Assembly: GCA_038380435.1 (NCBI GenBank)
Contig: JAWZYU010000020.1
Span: 41,076,307 to 41,140,306 of the forward strand
Direction of reading: 5' to 3'
Origin: Ryuthela nishihirai
Taxonomy: Eukaryota > Arthropoda > Arachnida > Araneae > Heptathelidae
DNA: 64,000 bases
A program made the position numbers and the translations under genes. Under the pieces are notes generated by a model. The model was not told the DNA's origin. It was given only the letters and a program-made list of their open reading frames with translations, and searched no databases. Every line of letters begins with the position of its first letter. The stretch's first letter is position 1. Below are positions 24,135-35,048 of the stretch, in pieces.

Positions 24135-24145
24135 TGGCGCAGTCG
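24135..24145 (+). promoter_or_regulatory. primer-binding site, tRNA-Ser type
   Basis: TGGCGCAGTCG, three bases past the LTR, matches 11 bases of the complement of a tRNA-Ser 3' end as I remember it. Confidence 0.6.
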
Positions 24146-24520
24146 ACCGTACGCAACAGAGGTGAAAGAAAGCTGCGTAGGTGACGGAAGAGTTCCGACA
24201 TCCATTGTGAGCTGACCAGAACAAGGCTGATACTGCCAAGAGTGCCCTGCGGTGTGCTTCAGGCGATAGAATAGCTGTGAAGGTACCTGAAGGGTCGTGC
24301 ATTACGTTCGAACTGTGGAAAAAGCTGTGAAGGTGACGGAAAAGTTCAACATCCACTGGGAGCTGACCAACGCAAGGCTGATACTGCCAAGAGTATTCCG
24401 ACTGTGTGCTTCAGGTGGCAGATTGACGAGGCGGTTCGTTCCTGTCGTCACATCGGAGGAAAGTATCCTCTTACTCTAGGGGTGAGTAGTTAGATACGGC
24501 AGAGGCCTGTACGAGCTAAA

Positions 24521-25506
24521 ATGGAGCTTAGGAGCGGTTGCGATAGGGAAAGGGATGAGTTAAGGCGAGGCTACACAGTCACAGAAAGGGATAGCGCACA
24601 GGGTGGTGCTTCAGGGAGTGACCGGGGAAGCGAAGAGGTAACAATAGACAGAGAGTCTGATGCTGCGGAAGACATGAGAGGGTTGAGGGATTATGGCAAT
24701 GACATGATACGGATAGGCTGCGGAGTGGGACCAGAAAGCAGAGAGCTAAAGAAGGGATTGGATATGATTTTGAATTAGAGAGGATGAGGTTAGAGATGCA
24801 TCTGAGAAGGGAAGAGAGAGAGGCGGCGGAAAGGGAAAAGGAGAGAGAGGCAGCCAAAAGAGAAAAGGAGAAAGAGGCAGCAGAAAGGGAAAAGGAGAGA
24901 GAGGCAGCAGAAAGGGAAAAGGAGAGAGAGGCAACGGAAAGGGAAAAGGAGAGAGAGCATGAGTATAGAATGCTGGAACTGCAAATGAGGAATGCAAACG
25001 AGGAGAGGGGTGATTTCCGAACGGTGGCAGTTTCTAGTAATCCAGCAGATGAGCGGCTGGCTAATTATATAAAATTATTGGGAAATATGTTAGCCGGAAG
25101 CCCTAAAAACCCAGAAGAGGTGATAAATCTCTTTGAGACAGCGGAAAGGGGATTTAAGATATATGAAGTACCAGAGGAGTTTCAAGACAAAGTCATCATT
25201 TCTTTTTTAGTTGATAAATATGCAAATCACGTTTTTCGAAAATTAAGTGCAGAGGATTTTGCTAATTATAAGAAAGTTAAAGAGGCTGTATTAAAAGAGT
25301 TTAAGCTCACTCCCTCTGCGTACAAGAGAAAGTTTGAAACTATCACGAAAGAACCGAATGAGTCATATAATCAGTTAGCCTCGAGACTCAGAAATAGCTG
25401 GGATTACTATGTCTGCAGTAGGAAGGTGACAAAATTTGAGGAGCTTATGGACCTGATAGTGTCGGATAAGTTATGTGATAGCCTTCCTCAAGACACTCAT
25501 GCTTAA
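24521..25506 (+). pseudogene. retrotransposon gag, frameshifted
   Basis: A first frame starts MELRSGCDRERDEL at 24521 and ends at 24778. A second frame covering 24784-25506 continues it after a shift near 24750. The second contains a highly charged coiled coil of about five near-identical EREKEREAA units (24825-24960). A capsid-like part follows, with NMLAGSPKNPEEVINLFE and YKRKFETITKEPNESYNQ then LMDLIVSDKLCDSLP (residues about 165-235). This resembles SCAN-related gag of arthropod gypsy elements. A TAA at 25504 separates it from the knuckle and protease in the same frame. Gag packages element RNA in particles. Confidence 0.75.
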
Positions 25507-26481
25507 GTAGTACAGAAAGAGGCGGAGTCATGGGCGAAAGCAGACGAAATAGCCACGTGGGCAGAAATCCATCTAGCTAGTGTAAACGGAACGGGAGAGG
25601 TCCAAACTTTTAAAGAGTTAAGGCATAGACGATATGCAGAATGTGTTGTTTCCCCCCAGCAGAGGATAGACTCAGAAAGAAATTATTCGAGCAGAAGGTA
25701 TCGGTCGGCAGTTAATTTAGCTGAATATAGAAATGTCCCAAAAGTAAGGAGGTGCCATAAATGTAGATCTGACGAACATTTGATGAAAGATTGCCCACTG
25801 AGAACTGGGGACCGTGGGAGCCGAACTCAAGTACACCAAGTTAGCACCTTGGATCAGAATTCTGAAGATGTTTGTGAGGCAATGATAGGAAGGGTTACCA
25901 CAGATTCAAAGCCAAGTCCAAGCAGACGAGTAATGGAACAGGGAAAGATATCGATCCCAGTAGATTATAGAGAGGTTCGAATCAGAGGTGGAGACAAGAC
26001 AGCTAGAGCAGTCGTGGATTCGGGGGCAGACCTGACAGTAATCAGAAAGGGGATGCTGAACGAAGAAAAACACCCGGTAAAAGACCATCTGTTGTTGCAT
26101 GGACCGTTTGGTGATGCCAAAAGGGCAGAGGTAAAAGAGCTGCCTTTAAGTTTGACTGATGGCTCAGACAATAGCACTGGGAGTGGCGGAGAAATTAAAG
26201 TGCTATGCGCAGTAGTAGCAAATCTGCGGAAGGAGGTACTTCTGAGTGTGGAAGCATATGGTAAGTTAATTAGAAAGAAGGAGAGAAGGCCTGTAACTGG
26301 TAACCCCAGGAGGAAAATCCACGAGCCGTGGGCCAATAGAGGAAGCTACTATGAAAGAGGTAGAGAATTTCCAGTTAGAAAAAGGGGAAATGTATGCTCC
26401 ATGGAGACCGTCCAATCAACACCGTTCTATCTCCCAGCCCAAACATGTGCAGCAATCTGTCAGACTCGATGTCCACGATGA
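25507..26481 (+). pseudogene. gag zinc knuckle and aspartic protease of the LTR element
   Basis: In the same frame as the second gag part but after the TAA. CHKCRSDEHLMKDC is a C-x2-C-x4-H-x4-C nucleic-acid knuckle at about 25756-25797. The pepsin-like retroviral protease is marked by ARAVVDSGADLTVIRKG (DSGA) near 26008-26055, with a later strand ending VLLSVEAYGKLIRKK. The frame ends at 26481 and no RT follows. Beyond it only a short unrecognised frame (26659-26907) precedes the 3' LTR. Confidence 0.75.
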
Positions 26482-27031
26482 TCAAAATTATGCAGGGGAG
26501 GGGGCGAACATGGCAATTGGAGGTAACAATGGGTCAGGCCGACGCCAATGTCGACGACTTTCAGCCTGTAGAGTCAGAGGGTACGTACGGGAAGGTGATA
26601 TCTAGGTAGTCACGAAAGATATGCATAGCCTTTCACATGGGATGTCACCTGTGGACGAATGAACACCGCCAGTACGGCATACCTTCGTCAAAGACAGTTT
26701 TTAGTGAGAGAATTAATTTATAAACTGTTTACTCTTGGACAACTACCTCAGTCACCAGGTTTTCTTTTGTTTGAAGCAAAAAGACAATATTTAGACTCAG
26801 TGCACCGGGATATACCTAGAAGTTCTTTTATATTAAAGGTAGTGTACATAGATGTGAAAAGATGTGCCAATTCGCAGAGAATTTATAGAATTCATAAAGC
26901 GACTTAGAACTCTGAATTTTTATGGCATTGAACTCTAAGATTTACGCGAAAATGAACTCTGATTTTCAGCATTCAACTTGACTTTTTAGTCAGCAGTTAA
27001 CAGGACTAACTACTGACTTCTGGCAGGGAGG

Positions 27032-27666
27032 TGTCAGGCTAGAGGCCTTTTTAGATATTTTTTTTGTTCATGCTCTGTATATTTATTTTGGATTTCACCA
27101 AAATAGGCATATGCTACGTGGGAGGCCCTCTGTCCCAGCATCTGGAGTGTTAATTGAAGTAGCAGTGCCCGGGGGGACGGAGGTCACCCAAAACGCTCAC
27201 GTCCGCTGACAAGCAAACTGGAGGCTAGCGGACTTCCCAGATGGTCGGGCGGAGAGAGAAAGAGAAAGGGTTGGCAACGAGGAGGAGAGAGCCAGTCGAT
27301 TAACGAAGGCGGGCAGACGAAAAATTGTAAAGCTGGGAAATGCCGACTGGTAATAATGGCATTGGGCTCTGTGAATACAGCTGAACAGGCATAGTAAGCT
27401 GGTGTTGATGTAATGCTATGTAATTAAGCATATGTCCTTGTCTATCAAGCATGTTTGGAAGGTTCAATAAATAATTGTTATATTTAAGTAAAAGCTGAAG
27501 TTGAATCAATTTATTGGGGAGGAGCCTCAGTAATGAGTCCCTGCTATCGTGATAAAACCGTTGATTTTATCTGAAAAACTCTTTCACCCGTCGCGTATTG
27601 CGATCGAACCGAGGGAACATTCCTAAGCGGTCCCAATAGACAAACAAACGAAGAAGCAACATCACA
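27032..27666 (+). repeat. 3' LTR of the gag-protease element
   Basis: 635 bp, same ends as the 5' LTR. The upstream purine tract GGCAGGGAGG is the likely plus-strand primer. Confidence 0.9.
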
Positions 27667-28255
27667 GGCAGATTCTTGAGAAATGTTTAGAGTTTCAGAA
27701 ACATTTGGTTGCTAGCTTTGTTGATTTCAAGAAGGCTTTCGACTCTGTTGATCGTCATAATTTGTGGTTGATTGTGAGATCATATGGTATACCAGACAAG
27801 TTAGTTAACATAACGAAACGCTCTATAATAACACTGAGTCGTGTGTGAGAGTTGGTAAGTCTTGTAGCAATTGGTTTAGCATTACTTCTGGTGTTCGACA
27901 AGGGTGCATTTCGTCTCTTTTTCTCTTTAATTTGGTTATTGATTATGTTATTCGAAATTCACTTCAAGGGAAAGATTTTGGCCTTAAATGGACTGGAGAT
28001 ACGAAAATTTCTGATTTAGATTATGCTGATGATTTAGCCCTTTTGGCAAATGATGTTGATGAGTTGAACTCTTTCATTCGAGCTGTTGATGAGACTGGTA
28101 GTAGAGTAGGTTTGGTTATAAACAGAGAGAAAACTAAAGTGATGAAAATTGGTCAAGCAGGCTGTGATTCAGTTCATCTGAATGGTTGCAGTCTTGAGCA
28201 GGTGTCACAGTTTAATTACCTTGGGAGCTACGTAACAGATACTAGTGATGTGCGG
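27667..28255 (+). pseudogene. LINE reverse transcriptase, C-terminal part
   Basis: Continues the RT cut at 23498: FVDFKKAFDSVDR (first catalytic Asp), then after a shift near 27815 ITSGVRQGC and LDYADDLALLA (YADD catalytic pair, about 28020-28040). FNYLGSYVTD follows just before the SINE insertion at 28256. Confidence 0.88.
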
Positions 28256-28645
28256 TGTTTGTGTTGTTTTACCTCTGAGCGGCACTTTTTTTGCACACCA
28301 TGGGCTAAATGGCCAGGTCACATGGACCCCGAAGGCTCAGAGAAGGTTGGGGGAGGGGACCCACTGGAATAGCTGTTGGGAGACAGATGGTAGTCTCCCG
28401 TCAAGGCCATCCAGCCGTTCTTTAACGTGCACAGGGTGTGGCTCTCCCGCACACGGGGCCACGGCTTAACGTCCCATCCGACGGACGGCGGCCTTTCCAA
28501 ATCCATCGGTGTCCCCTACTGACCGTGGGCAGGGCAGGGGAGTTTTGCGGAGATAAATCTCTAACGCTGACCCAGCTGGGACTCGAACCTGGGAACTACA
28601 GATTACGAGTCTGGCGCGCTACCGACTGAGCCATCCCCGCCCCTG
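28256..28645 (-). repeat. SINE1 copy inserted in the LINE RT
   Basis: Target duplication GTGATGTGCGG at 28245-28255 and 28646-28656. It has the whole body and head (antisense of GGCTCAGTCGGTAGCGCG). It is the leftmost SINE1 in the window. Confidence 0.92.
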
Positions 28646-28656
28646 GTGATGTGCGG

Positions 28657-29193
28657 CATGAGATTAACAGACGAATAGGGATTGCTGCCGGGACTTTTAA
28701 GAATCTATGGAGATTGTGGGGAAATAGGCGTATACACTTAAAGACTAAAATTAGACTATAAAATAGTTTGGTTTTTTCTAGGGTTAGTTATGGTAGTGAA
28801 ACTTGGACACTTTGTAAACAAGATAACAGGAAACTAGACACTTTTGATTCTAGATGCTTACGTAGTATCTTGGGTATTAGGTGGTTTAACTTTGTAACTA
28901 ATGATGAGGTTAGGCAATGGAGTCTGCAACCTTCTTTAAGCAGCATATTGTGCAGAGAGAGACTCCGCTGGTTTGGCCATGTTGTCCGTATGGATAATTA
29001 TAGATTGGTGAATAGGGTTATGAACAGTGTGCCTAGAGGCCTCAGAAGGAGGGGGAGACCTAGGATGCGGTGGGCAGACAATGTCAAACAGGACCTTGTT
29101 AGAATTGGTGTGGAGTGGCCGGATGCAGCAGATGTAGCTCAGGACAGATATGCTTGGAGAATTAAACTGCGCGTTCTGGTTGGACCTCCATAG
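28657..29193 (+). pseudogene. LINE C-terminal domain
   Basis: Resumes with VRHEINRRIGIAAGTFKNLW. After an in-frame stop near 28758, SYGSETWTLCKQDNRKLD, then CLRSILGIRWFNF, RERLRWFGHVVRM and RRGRPRMRWADNVKQDL up to a TAG at 29191-29193. These are the usual closing motifs of CFDP2-like LINE proteins. Confidence 0.85.
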
Positions 29194-29202
29194 CCCATGG
29201 CT

Positions 29203-29205
29203 GCT

Positions 29206-29274
<69 letters not shown>

Positions 29275-29281
29275 CGACGAC
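29203..29281 (+). repeat. (GAT)n 3' tail of the RTE-like LINE
   Basis: About 24 uninterrupted GAT/TGA triplets after GCTGCTT, ending GACGACGAC. Confidence 0.9.
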
Positions 29282-29464
29282 AGGTAGTAATAAAATATTA
29301 ATAGTTTATTTTCTCAATTATACAGTAGTTCGAATTTTCACTGTCAGAGGGTATTGAAAGTGTAAAATAACTAGAAGAACGCATATCACCTCTGGCGCAT
29401 ATGGGAATCTCATTTTCAAAGAGAATGAAGTTCTTCTTTTGCCTACTTTTTCACTCTTAAAAGT

Positions 29465-29592
29465 TTTAATAATGGATATTCGTGTTGTTTTTCTGCTGAG
29501 GTCCTGCCATCCTCATGGACCTTTTACTATGGCATATAAATTCACAGGCTCCTGTCAAATCTCTGTACAAGCAGCTGCTTGAGGGGTTATTT
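29465..29592 (+). repeat. SINE2 3' part carried in the inner TAGAGG element
   Basis: ATATTCGTGTTGTTTTTCTG, then GAGGTCCTGCCATCCTC, then CAAGCAGCTGCTTGAGG. It corresponds to 17088-17205 of the outer element. Confidence 0.8.
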
Positions 29593-31631
29593 ATATATTT
29601 TTTTAATGTATGAGGGAAATGCACGTAGTAGTATTTTATTAGTAATTATAAAACATAAAAAGTATTTGTCTTTTAGTTCTTAAACATGAAAAGTTGCTTT
29701 TCTCTCACTTCTCTGAAAATAGTGGGCAGAACATTGATGTCAGTGGAATTTCTACAATAACTGAACTCTGAGAGATATTAAATTTATTTAATATCTTTTA
29801 GAGTAAAAATTACTCCAGTTTAAATCCATAGTTACCAGAGTTCAAATCTCTCTATTTTTAAAATTACCTTTGAAAATGCGAATTACATTTCATTATTAAC
29901 CAACTGAAAAAGAGATTTCCAATTATCTCTTAAAACGTTCCGTTTCTTACCTACCTTGGGCTTAGGGTCATCTCATTGTTGTCAATGGAATTATCAAGAT
30001 GGTCACATTCCACGACCAAAATTACAAATTTTTAGCATAAATACATCGTTCGCAATATTCGTTTTAAATTTTTGGGATTTTTCGATTTTTTACACCGTTA
30101 GAGGGCGCAATTATAGCTTTCGGGAAATTCGCAAAATGCAAATTGTAATATTTCATCAATGCCTGTCCAACCCAAAAATAAATTTTAATTTATCTCTAAA
30201 AACATACACTTTTCTGTTAAATCAAAAATAAGCTGCATTCACCTCCCCCTCTGGGTCTAAAGAGTCAAGTGATTGTTGCCAATGGTAACTACGTAACCTT
30301 CACATTTCAACGCTAAAATTTTAAACTTCTAACACAACATCAAATTGGAATATTCGTTTGATATTTTGAAATTTTCAAAATTTTCCACCGTTAGAGGGCG
30401 CAGTTATAACTTTTGGGAGATTTGAAAAATGCAAATCGTAATATGTCATTAATACCTATCTAACACAAAAAATAATTTTTTATTTTTCTGTATAAACAAA
30501 AAAGTTGTATGTATGTAGACGGACAGACAACAATGCGAAATTATATGTTTTTTTTTTTTTAAAAAAGCCCTTAAACTTACTTTTCTTCTTTTAGCCATTT
30601 TCTAAAGTGCTTCCAATCATGAACACTGAAATCTGTGTCGAATATTACCCTACCCTTTTCCGGAATTCATTGGTATCCGTGCAATACCATCCAACTACAC
30701 GCTAAACAATCCGAAAGACGACAAAACATGGCGTCCAAATTTGAGATGGCCGACCTCTACCTATATAGGGCCTCTACGTTTATTTAAATATTTGGTATTT
30801 TCCAGCTATTTTCCGCTGCCAGAGGTCGCCTTTGGACTTTTTATATACCGCCTTTAGCAGTCTCTAACATTGGAAATTCCACTGATGGGGATTCGAAAAA
30901 TGTAATTATTAATATTTTTGTGGAAAAAAAATTCGCTGACATACGGGATTCGAACCTGCATCTCTCCAGAAACATGTCAGAGTATTCTAACCTGTTGAAC
31001 GAACGCCGGCTTTTTTCACTAAACATATTTATTGATTTATAGATGTTAAAACGTTTTATAGACGTTAATATTGTTTAAATCATTAATATTTTGTTAGTAT
31101 CTGTAAAACAAATATATATATATTATTTCGCTTATCTCTTAAAAAAGTTTCATTTTCTTCTCCCCCCCTTTCGGCTAAGACGGCAAAGCCTTGATGCCAT
31201 TGTAAATCTTCTGATTATAATACTCTACTCATAATACTTCCAGTGTAAATAGTTTGTATTATCCGTTTGAAATTTTATCATTTCCCTTATTTTCCCATCG
31301 CTAGAGGGCACTATTAAAGCTATTGAAAATTTTTAAAATTGCGAATCGTAATATTTGTTCGACACCTATCCAACCCAAAAAGAATTTTTCATTTAGCTCT
31401 AAAAGTAAAAAAATTGATTGTCTATAGACGGACAGACTGGTGGAAAGACAGATGGACAGACAACAGTTAACAGAGAGTCCGACAGACAGACGAACAAATA
31501 TTGGCATAGGTAGACGACAAAGTGAAAACATTAGCTCGTTTTTCAAACGAACCTTAAAAGAAATATTTTGTTGGTTCTCAGTTAGCTCATTTCACTTTTG
31601 CAGCCAATTGTCGTCTTCTGATGGAGTTTCT

Positions 31632-31702
31632 CAGAAAAAATTGTTCATTAATTTATTTCTTTGAGTGAAATTTTTACACCCAAATGCAGCGCAGTGAGGC
31701 AT
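31632..31702 (-). pseudogene. THAP-like zinc-finger start, decayed (outer element)
   Basis: The minus-strand frame from ATG 31702 reads MPHCAAFGCKNFTQRNK, keeping both N-terminal Cys of a THAP finger, then meets a stop at about 31632. The ATG is 209 bp from the right terminus, as in the inner copy. Confidence 0.6.
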
Positions 31703-31939
31703 CCATAAAATATGACAGCTTTTATACACAAAAAAGTGGCAGAAATGTATAAAATTACAACAACTGAGAAGTTTTAACTTGGTACACACACTAACTCATA
31801 GGCTTTCGTGTCACGGTACGACAAAACATGGCGCCCATAAACCACGTGACTCAATCAACCAATGGCAGTGAATCACCGAGATGGCCAGCCTCTAATTATA
31901 CAGGACCTCTATTCTATACTCTTCTATATTCTATTCTAC

Positions 31940-32050
31940 GGTTGGGTTGTTTTACCTCTGAGCTGCACTTTTTTTGCACACAATGGGCTAAATGGCCAGG
32001 TCACAAGGACCCCGAAGGCTCAGAGAAGGCTAGGGGAGGGGACCCACTTC
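31940..32050 (-). repeat. SINE1 3' fragment
   Basis: GGTTGGGTTGTTTTACCTCT through AGGGGACCCAC, then unrelated sequence. It is 5'-truncated and starts about 20 bp past the outer TAGAGG element. Plain sequence follows to 32221. Confidence 0.8.
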
Positions 32051-32221
32051 CTCTCTACTTTGTGTCCTTTTTTCCTCTTTATTCTGTGATATCCTACATG
32101 ATCAGTAAAATTTCCAATGTAAAAGTGAATATTAATATTTTTATATTTGTGTTCATAAGATTAACTGTTGGAAAAACACGTTTCCCTTGTTTTGTAATTT
32201 GCAAGGTAATTTTCTCTGCTG

Positions 32222-32277
32222 CGTATAAACTGAGAGGCTCCTATCAAACCTCTGTGGCAGCAGCTGTTTGAGGGGAT
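32222..32277 (+). repeat. SINE2 3' fragment
   Basis: GCGTATAAACTGAGAGGCTC, then a degenerate CAAACCTCTGTGGCAG and GCTGTTTGAGGGG. Confidence 0.7.
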
Positions 32278-32373
32278 AGCTTAACTATTATGGAAATATT
32301 AACTATTTATGGAAAAAAAAACACTAGGACAAATCTCAAATGTTTGGCCGCCTTACTTATAACCCATTATAAT

Positions 32374-32478
32374 AGGGGCTGGGATGGCTCAGTCGATGGT
32401 GCACCAGGCTTGTAATCTGCAGTTCGCAACTTCGAATCCCATCTGGGCTAGCATTGAGATTTATCTCCGCAAAACTTT
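32374..32478 (+). repeat. SINE1 head only, fused to a Tc1 fragment
   Basis: GGGATGGCTCAGTCGATGG, TTGTAATCTGCAGTT and GAGATTTATCTCCGCAAAAC; the body and tail are absent. 3' loss is unusual for a SINE and suggests a deletion joining it to the Tc1 at 32480. Confidence 0.75.
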
Positions 32479-32479
32479 G

Positions 32480-33104
32480 ATGGTTTGCAGTCAATGGCAG
32501 TCGACATAATAGTTGCCTAGAGCTCAGATGTGCCTCATGCAACCTTCGGTTTACCATTTGGGTCGTTATGGGGACGTCCATGGCTGCTGATACAACCCAT
32601 CTAATATCGCCTGCAGTGCTCTGTGGTGACTAACGAGCATGTTGAACAATGCGCCTATCAAGCCATGCTTTCGTCTGTCGAATGGCACCACTCCCTCTGT
32701 GATGCATGCTAGAACCTTCATTTCGCCACTGTTGTCAATAGCGTCCAACAGTTTGTGCATCCCGATGAACACGGGCAGCGACACAACATGTAGTCCATCC
32801 AGCTTCCCACAGGCCTATAATTCTTCCTCTCTCAAAAGCATCCAAATGGCGATAAACCAACGGTGTGTACCAGGCATTTTCGGCCATCGTGGAACCACCT
32901 AATCTCAACCGTTCGCATGATTTCCACCTGCATAAACACAATACCATCCCTGTTCCTTCTTGCACCTTTTATATCTTGAGCCACACACATCATTGGCTCC
33001 GGATTATCATCATTTGCATATCTCAACTGCACACACCCACTCTTCTATTTGCATGTTTATACGACATGTCCTTCTGGGTGGGGCACTTTCAATGTCGAAC
33101 AGTG
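32480..33104 (-). pseudogene. Tc1-like element, N-terminal half
   Basis: The right end carries a Tc1-type terminus reading inward CACTGTTCGACATTGAAAGT with TA at 33105-33106. Inside, HLDAFERGRIIGLWEAGWT (helix-turn-helix), then HRGSGAIRQTK and MDVPITTQMVNRRLHEA match the DNA-binding region of Tc1 transposases, spread over two or three frames. The catalytic half is missing. Confidence 0.75.
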
Positions 33105-33109
33105 TAAAT

Positions 33110-33730
33110 TGAAACCGTAAATTAAAACATTAAACAAAGAAATTACTCAATGCCCTGCTTCTGTTCCAAGCAACTGAAGCTACACTGAAAAGGCATTCAG
33201 GCAGACGTTTCTCAGACAAGGGTCGCTATCTTGGGTGCCACATTTATCTAATTTCATTACCACTTGTCACTGAAATTCGACAACATGTTGTGCCATTCAC
33301 AGTTCGTAGAGCCGTTATCGGAGAATTATCTGTTTTATGTTAATGTGGAGTATCAGATAATAAACATATTGGAAATAGCAAGAAGTTTAGAGTTAGAAGT
33401 AATTAACTTGATTAAATTTCATACACGTTTTAAATACGCAAATGCATTAATTAAGTTGTGAGGTTTTTATTCAAAAATGGATTTCTTTTTAGACTTTAAA
33501 GGATTCTTTTAACAAACCATTTCGGCAGCACCATTGTTTTGGTTTCCCGAGTGCGGTGAGCACGTTGCACGCCCACTTAGCGCGGCCCTATTGATCAGGA
33601 TAGCCAAAGGGACTTCAGAGAAGTCCCTTTATCTAGAGTGGGCTGTGTAGGCGCCACTCTAGATATACCAAATGGGGCTGTGTAGGCGCAAACTGCTCCG
33701 AGTGCCCATGCTACCCTCGGTTCACCGTTG
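33110..33730. other. intergenic with short hairpins
   Basis: No gene recognised. Around 33600-33690 several short inverted repeats occur (GGGACTTC/GAAGTCCC; CTAGAGTGG/CCACTCTAG), and GGGCTGTGTAGGCGC is present twice. Confidence 0.4.
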
Positions 33731-33734
33731 AAAC

Positions 33735-33903
33735 AATGGGCACACGAGACACCTTGATGGCAGACTACCATCTGTCTCATAACAGCTGTTCCAGTGGTTC
33801 CCCTCCCCTAGCTTTCTCTAAGCCTTCGGGGTCCTTGTGACCTGGCCATTTAGCCCATTGTGTGCAAAAAAGTGCAACTCAGAGGTAAAACAACCCAACC
33901 CAA
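33735..33903 (+). repeat. SINE1 3' part, diverged
   Basis: GGCAGACTACCATCTGTCTC to AGGTAAAACAACCCAACCC. The head is lacking. Confidence 0.75.
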
Positions 33904-33908
33904 TCTGG

Positions 33909-34645
33909 GGAAATATTAGCACCAGGATGCATTGTGGGATGAAAAGAAGCCAGTGAAGGAAGTGTAATGCTTTGGGCAATGTTCTGCTGGGAAACCCTGA
34001 GTCCAGTCATTCATGTGCAGGAAACTATGACGTCTACCACCTATCTAAACGTCGTTGCAGACCAGGTGCTTTTCATGGCAACGGTATATCCCTCTAGTAA
34101 GTGCCTTCTTTCAGCAGGATAATGCGCCATGTCACACTACCCGTATTGTTCGAGAATGATTCGTGGAACATGAGGAAGACATCCGTGCATTTCCCTGGCC
34201 TCCAAATTCCCCAGACATCAAATCGAGCATCTGTGGTTTGTGTTGGAACAGCGTATTCGATCTGTGGCGCCTCAATCACGTAACTTAGAAGAGTTCAGGG
34301 ATTTGCTGGTAATGTGTTGGTATGGCCGAGTGGTTAGTATGCTTTGGCTACTGATCTAAGGAACCTGGGTTCGAGCCCGGGTAAGGCATGGCTGTTTGTG
34401 TTGAGGGCCTGCCATCCTCTCAGACCTTCTACTATGCCACATAAACTGACAGGCTCCTGTCAGACCTCTGTGGCAAGCAACTGCTTGAGGGGGTATTTAT
34501 TTATTATATATTATGTTGGTACCAGATACCACAAGACACCTTTAGAAATCTTTTAGCATCTATGCCTCGTTGGGTAAGAGCTGTTTCGGTGGCATGTGGA
34601 GGACCAACATCATATTAGGCAGGTGGCCATAACATTTTGACTCTT
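33909..34645 (+). pseudogene. Tc1-like transposase, catalytic half, split by SINE2
   Basis: SGGSVMLW-like 'SEGSVMLWAMFCWE' near 33958 (TGG to TGC-type changes), FFQQDNAPCHTTRIV near 34110 (QDNA with catalytic Asp) and FPWPPNSPDIK near 34190 in shifted frames. After the SINE2 at 34323-34513 the last part follows (MPRWVRAVSVACGGPTSY), then a terminus-like CATAACATTTTGACTC. Confidence 0.75.
34323..34513 (+). repeat. SINE2 copy inserted in the Tc1 pseudogene
   Basis: Full head and body; duplication TGTTGGTA at 34315-34322 and 34514-34521. The '..cgtgttgtttttctgctg' segment is partly deleted. Confidence 0.85.
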
Positions 34646-34767
34646 CGGTGTATGTACTGTATATTTTCACCTTTGTTTTAGTAGCTTTTTATAAAAAAAT
34701 ACTCATGAGAGACATGTATAATACTTATTATTTTTTCGTCCTTGTTATAGTTATTGATGTTCTCAAA

Positions 34768-34806
34768 GAGGTGGTGGTGGTGGTGGTGGTGGTGGGGGGG
34801 GGGGGT
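34768..34806. repeat. (GGT)n microsatellite running into poly-G
   Basis: About nine GGT/TGG units then eleven G. The rest of 34650-35035 shows nothing else. Confidence 0.9.
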
Positions 34807-35048
34807 TATTTATCTCATGGCTCACTCCTTAGATCTGATTCCGATTGTTTTGTTATCGATTGGTAATATTCTTATTTGCGTAAAATTCTGCGATATGAGG
34901 CAGAGGACATCGTTAATTTTTAAGGATTAATCATGATTACACGGCAATCACATAATACCCAAATATGAGCATGAAGGGTTGTCAAAAAGGCAATTAAAGT
35001 TAGCTCGATGTCGTGTTCAGGATGACTCTAATAAAGGGCAGAAGTTGT

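Larger units (their letters stand above)
23499..27666 (+). mobile_element. gag-protease LTR retrotransposon lacking RT and integrase
   Basis: Two direct LTRs (23499-24131 and 27032-27666) with TG...CA ends flank a 2.9-kb interior. The 5-bp duplication is GGCAG at 23494-23498 and 27667-27671. A primer site and a purine-rich GGCAGGGAGG before the 3' LTR are present. The interior holds gag, a zinc knuckle and protease but no polymerase or integrase. It is a deleted Ty3/gypsy-like element inserted into the LINE RT. Confidence 0.88.
21006..29281 (+). mobile_element. RTE-like LINE (craniofacial-development-protein-2-like), inactive
   Basis: Endonuclease, reverse transcriptase and C-terminal domain lie in order on the plus strand. 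They are followed by CCCATGGCTGCTTGATGATG and a pure (GAT)n tail, as expected of RTE-type LINEs. Near-matching 9-bp flanks, AGGTGCTAA (20997-21005) and AGGTAGTAA (29282-29290), interrupt the inner TAGAGG element. About 3.7 kb remains once the LTR element and SINE are removed. The clade is inferred from domain style and tail. Confidence 0.85.
17544..30776. mobile_element. inner TAGAGG element inserted into the outer one
   Basis: Starts TAGAGGTCCTGTACAG and ends CTATATAGGGCCTCTA. The duplication is CGTTTATT at 17536-17543 and 30777-30784. Removing the LINE (17573-19738) and the RTE element (21006-29281) leaves about 2.8 kb, the same as the outer copy. It lies in the opposite orientation to the outer copy. 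Confidence 0.8.
15889..31911. mobile_element. outer TAGAGG element (8-bp duplication, 2.8 kb before insertions)
   Basis: The ends are TAGAGGCCCTATATAGG and, read inward from the right, TAGAGGTCCTGTATAATTAG. A perfect 8-bp duplication TTCTATAC lies at 15881-15888 and 31912-31919. The two halves are 15889-17543 and 30785-31911 and were split by a related copy. YARNG ends plus 8 bp suggest hAT. The THAP remnant inside would instead fit the P superfamily. No full transposase is present. Both halves match the inner copy in reverse orientation. Confidence 0.8.

Noticed and set aside
24746..24997. Leucine/phenylalanine/proline-rich minus-strand protein
   Set aside because: Antisense reading of the charged gag repeats.
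15889..31911. One giant foldback element with 1-kb inverted arms
   Set aside because: Arm order is not nested symmetrically. The borders and two separate 8-bp duplications show one element inserted into another in opposite orientation.
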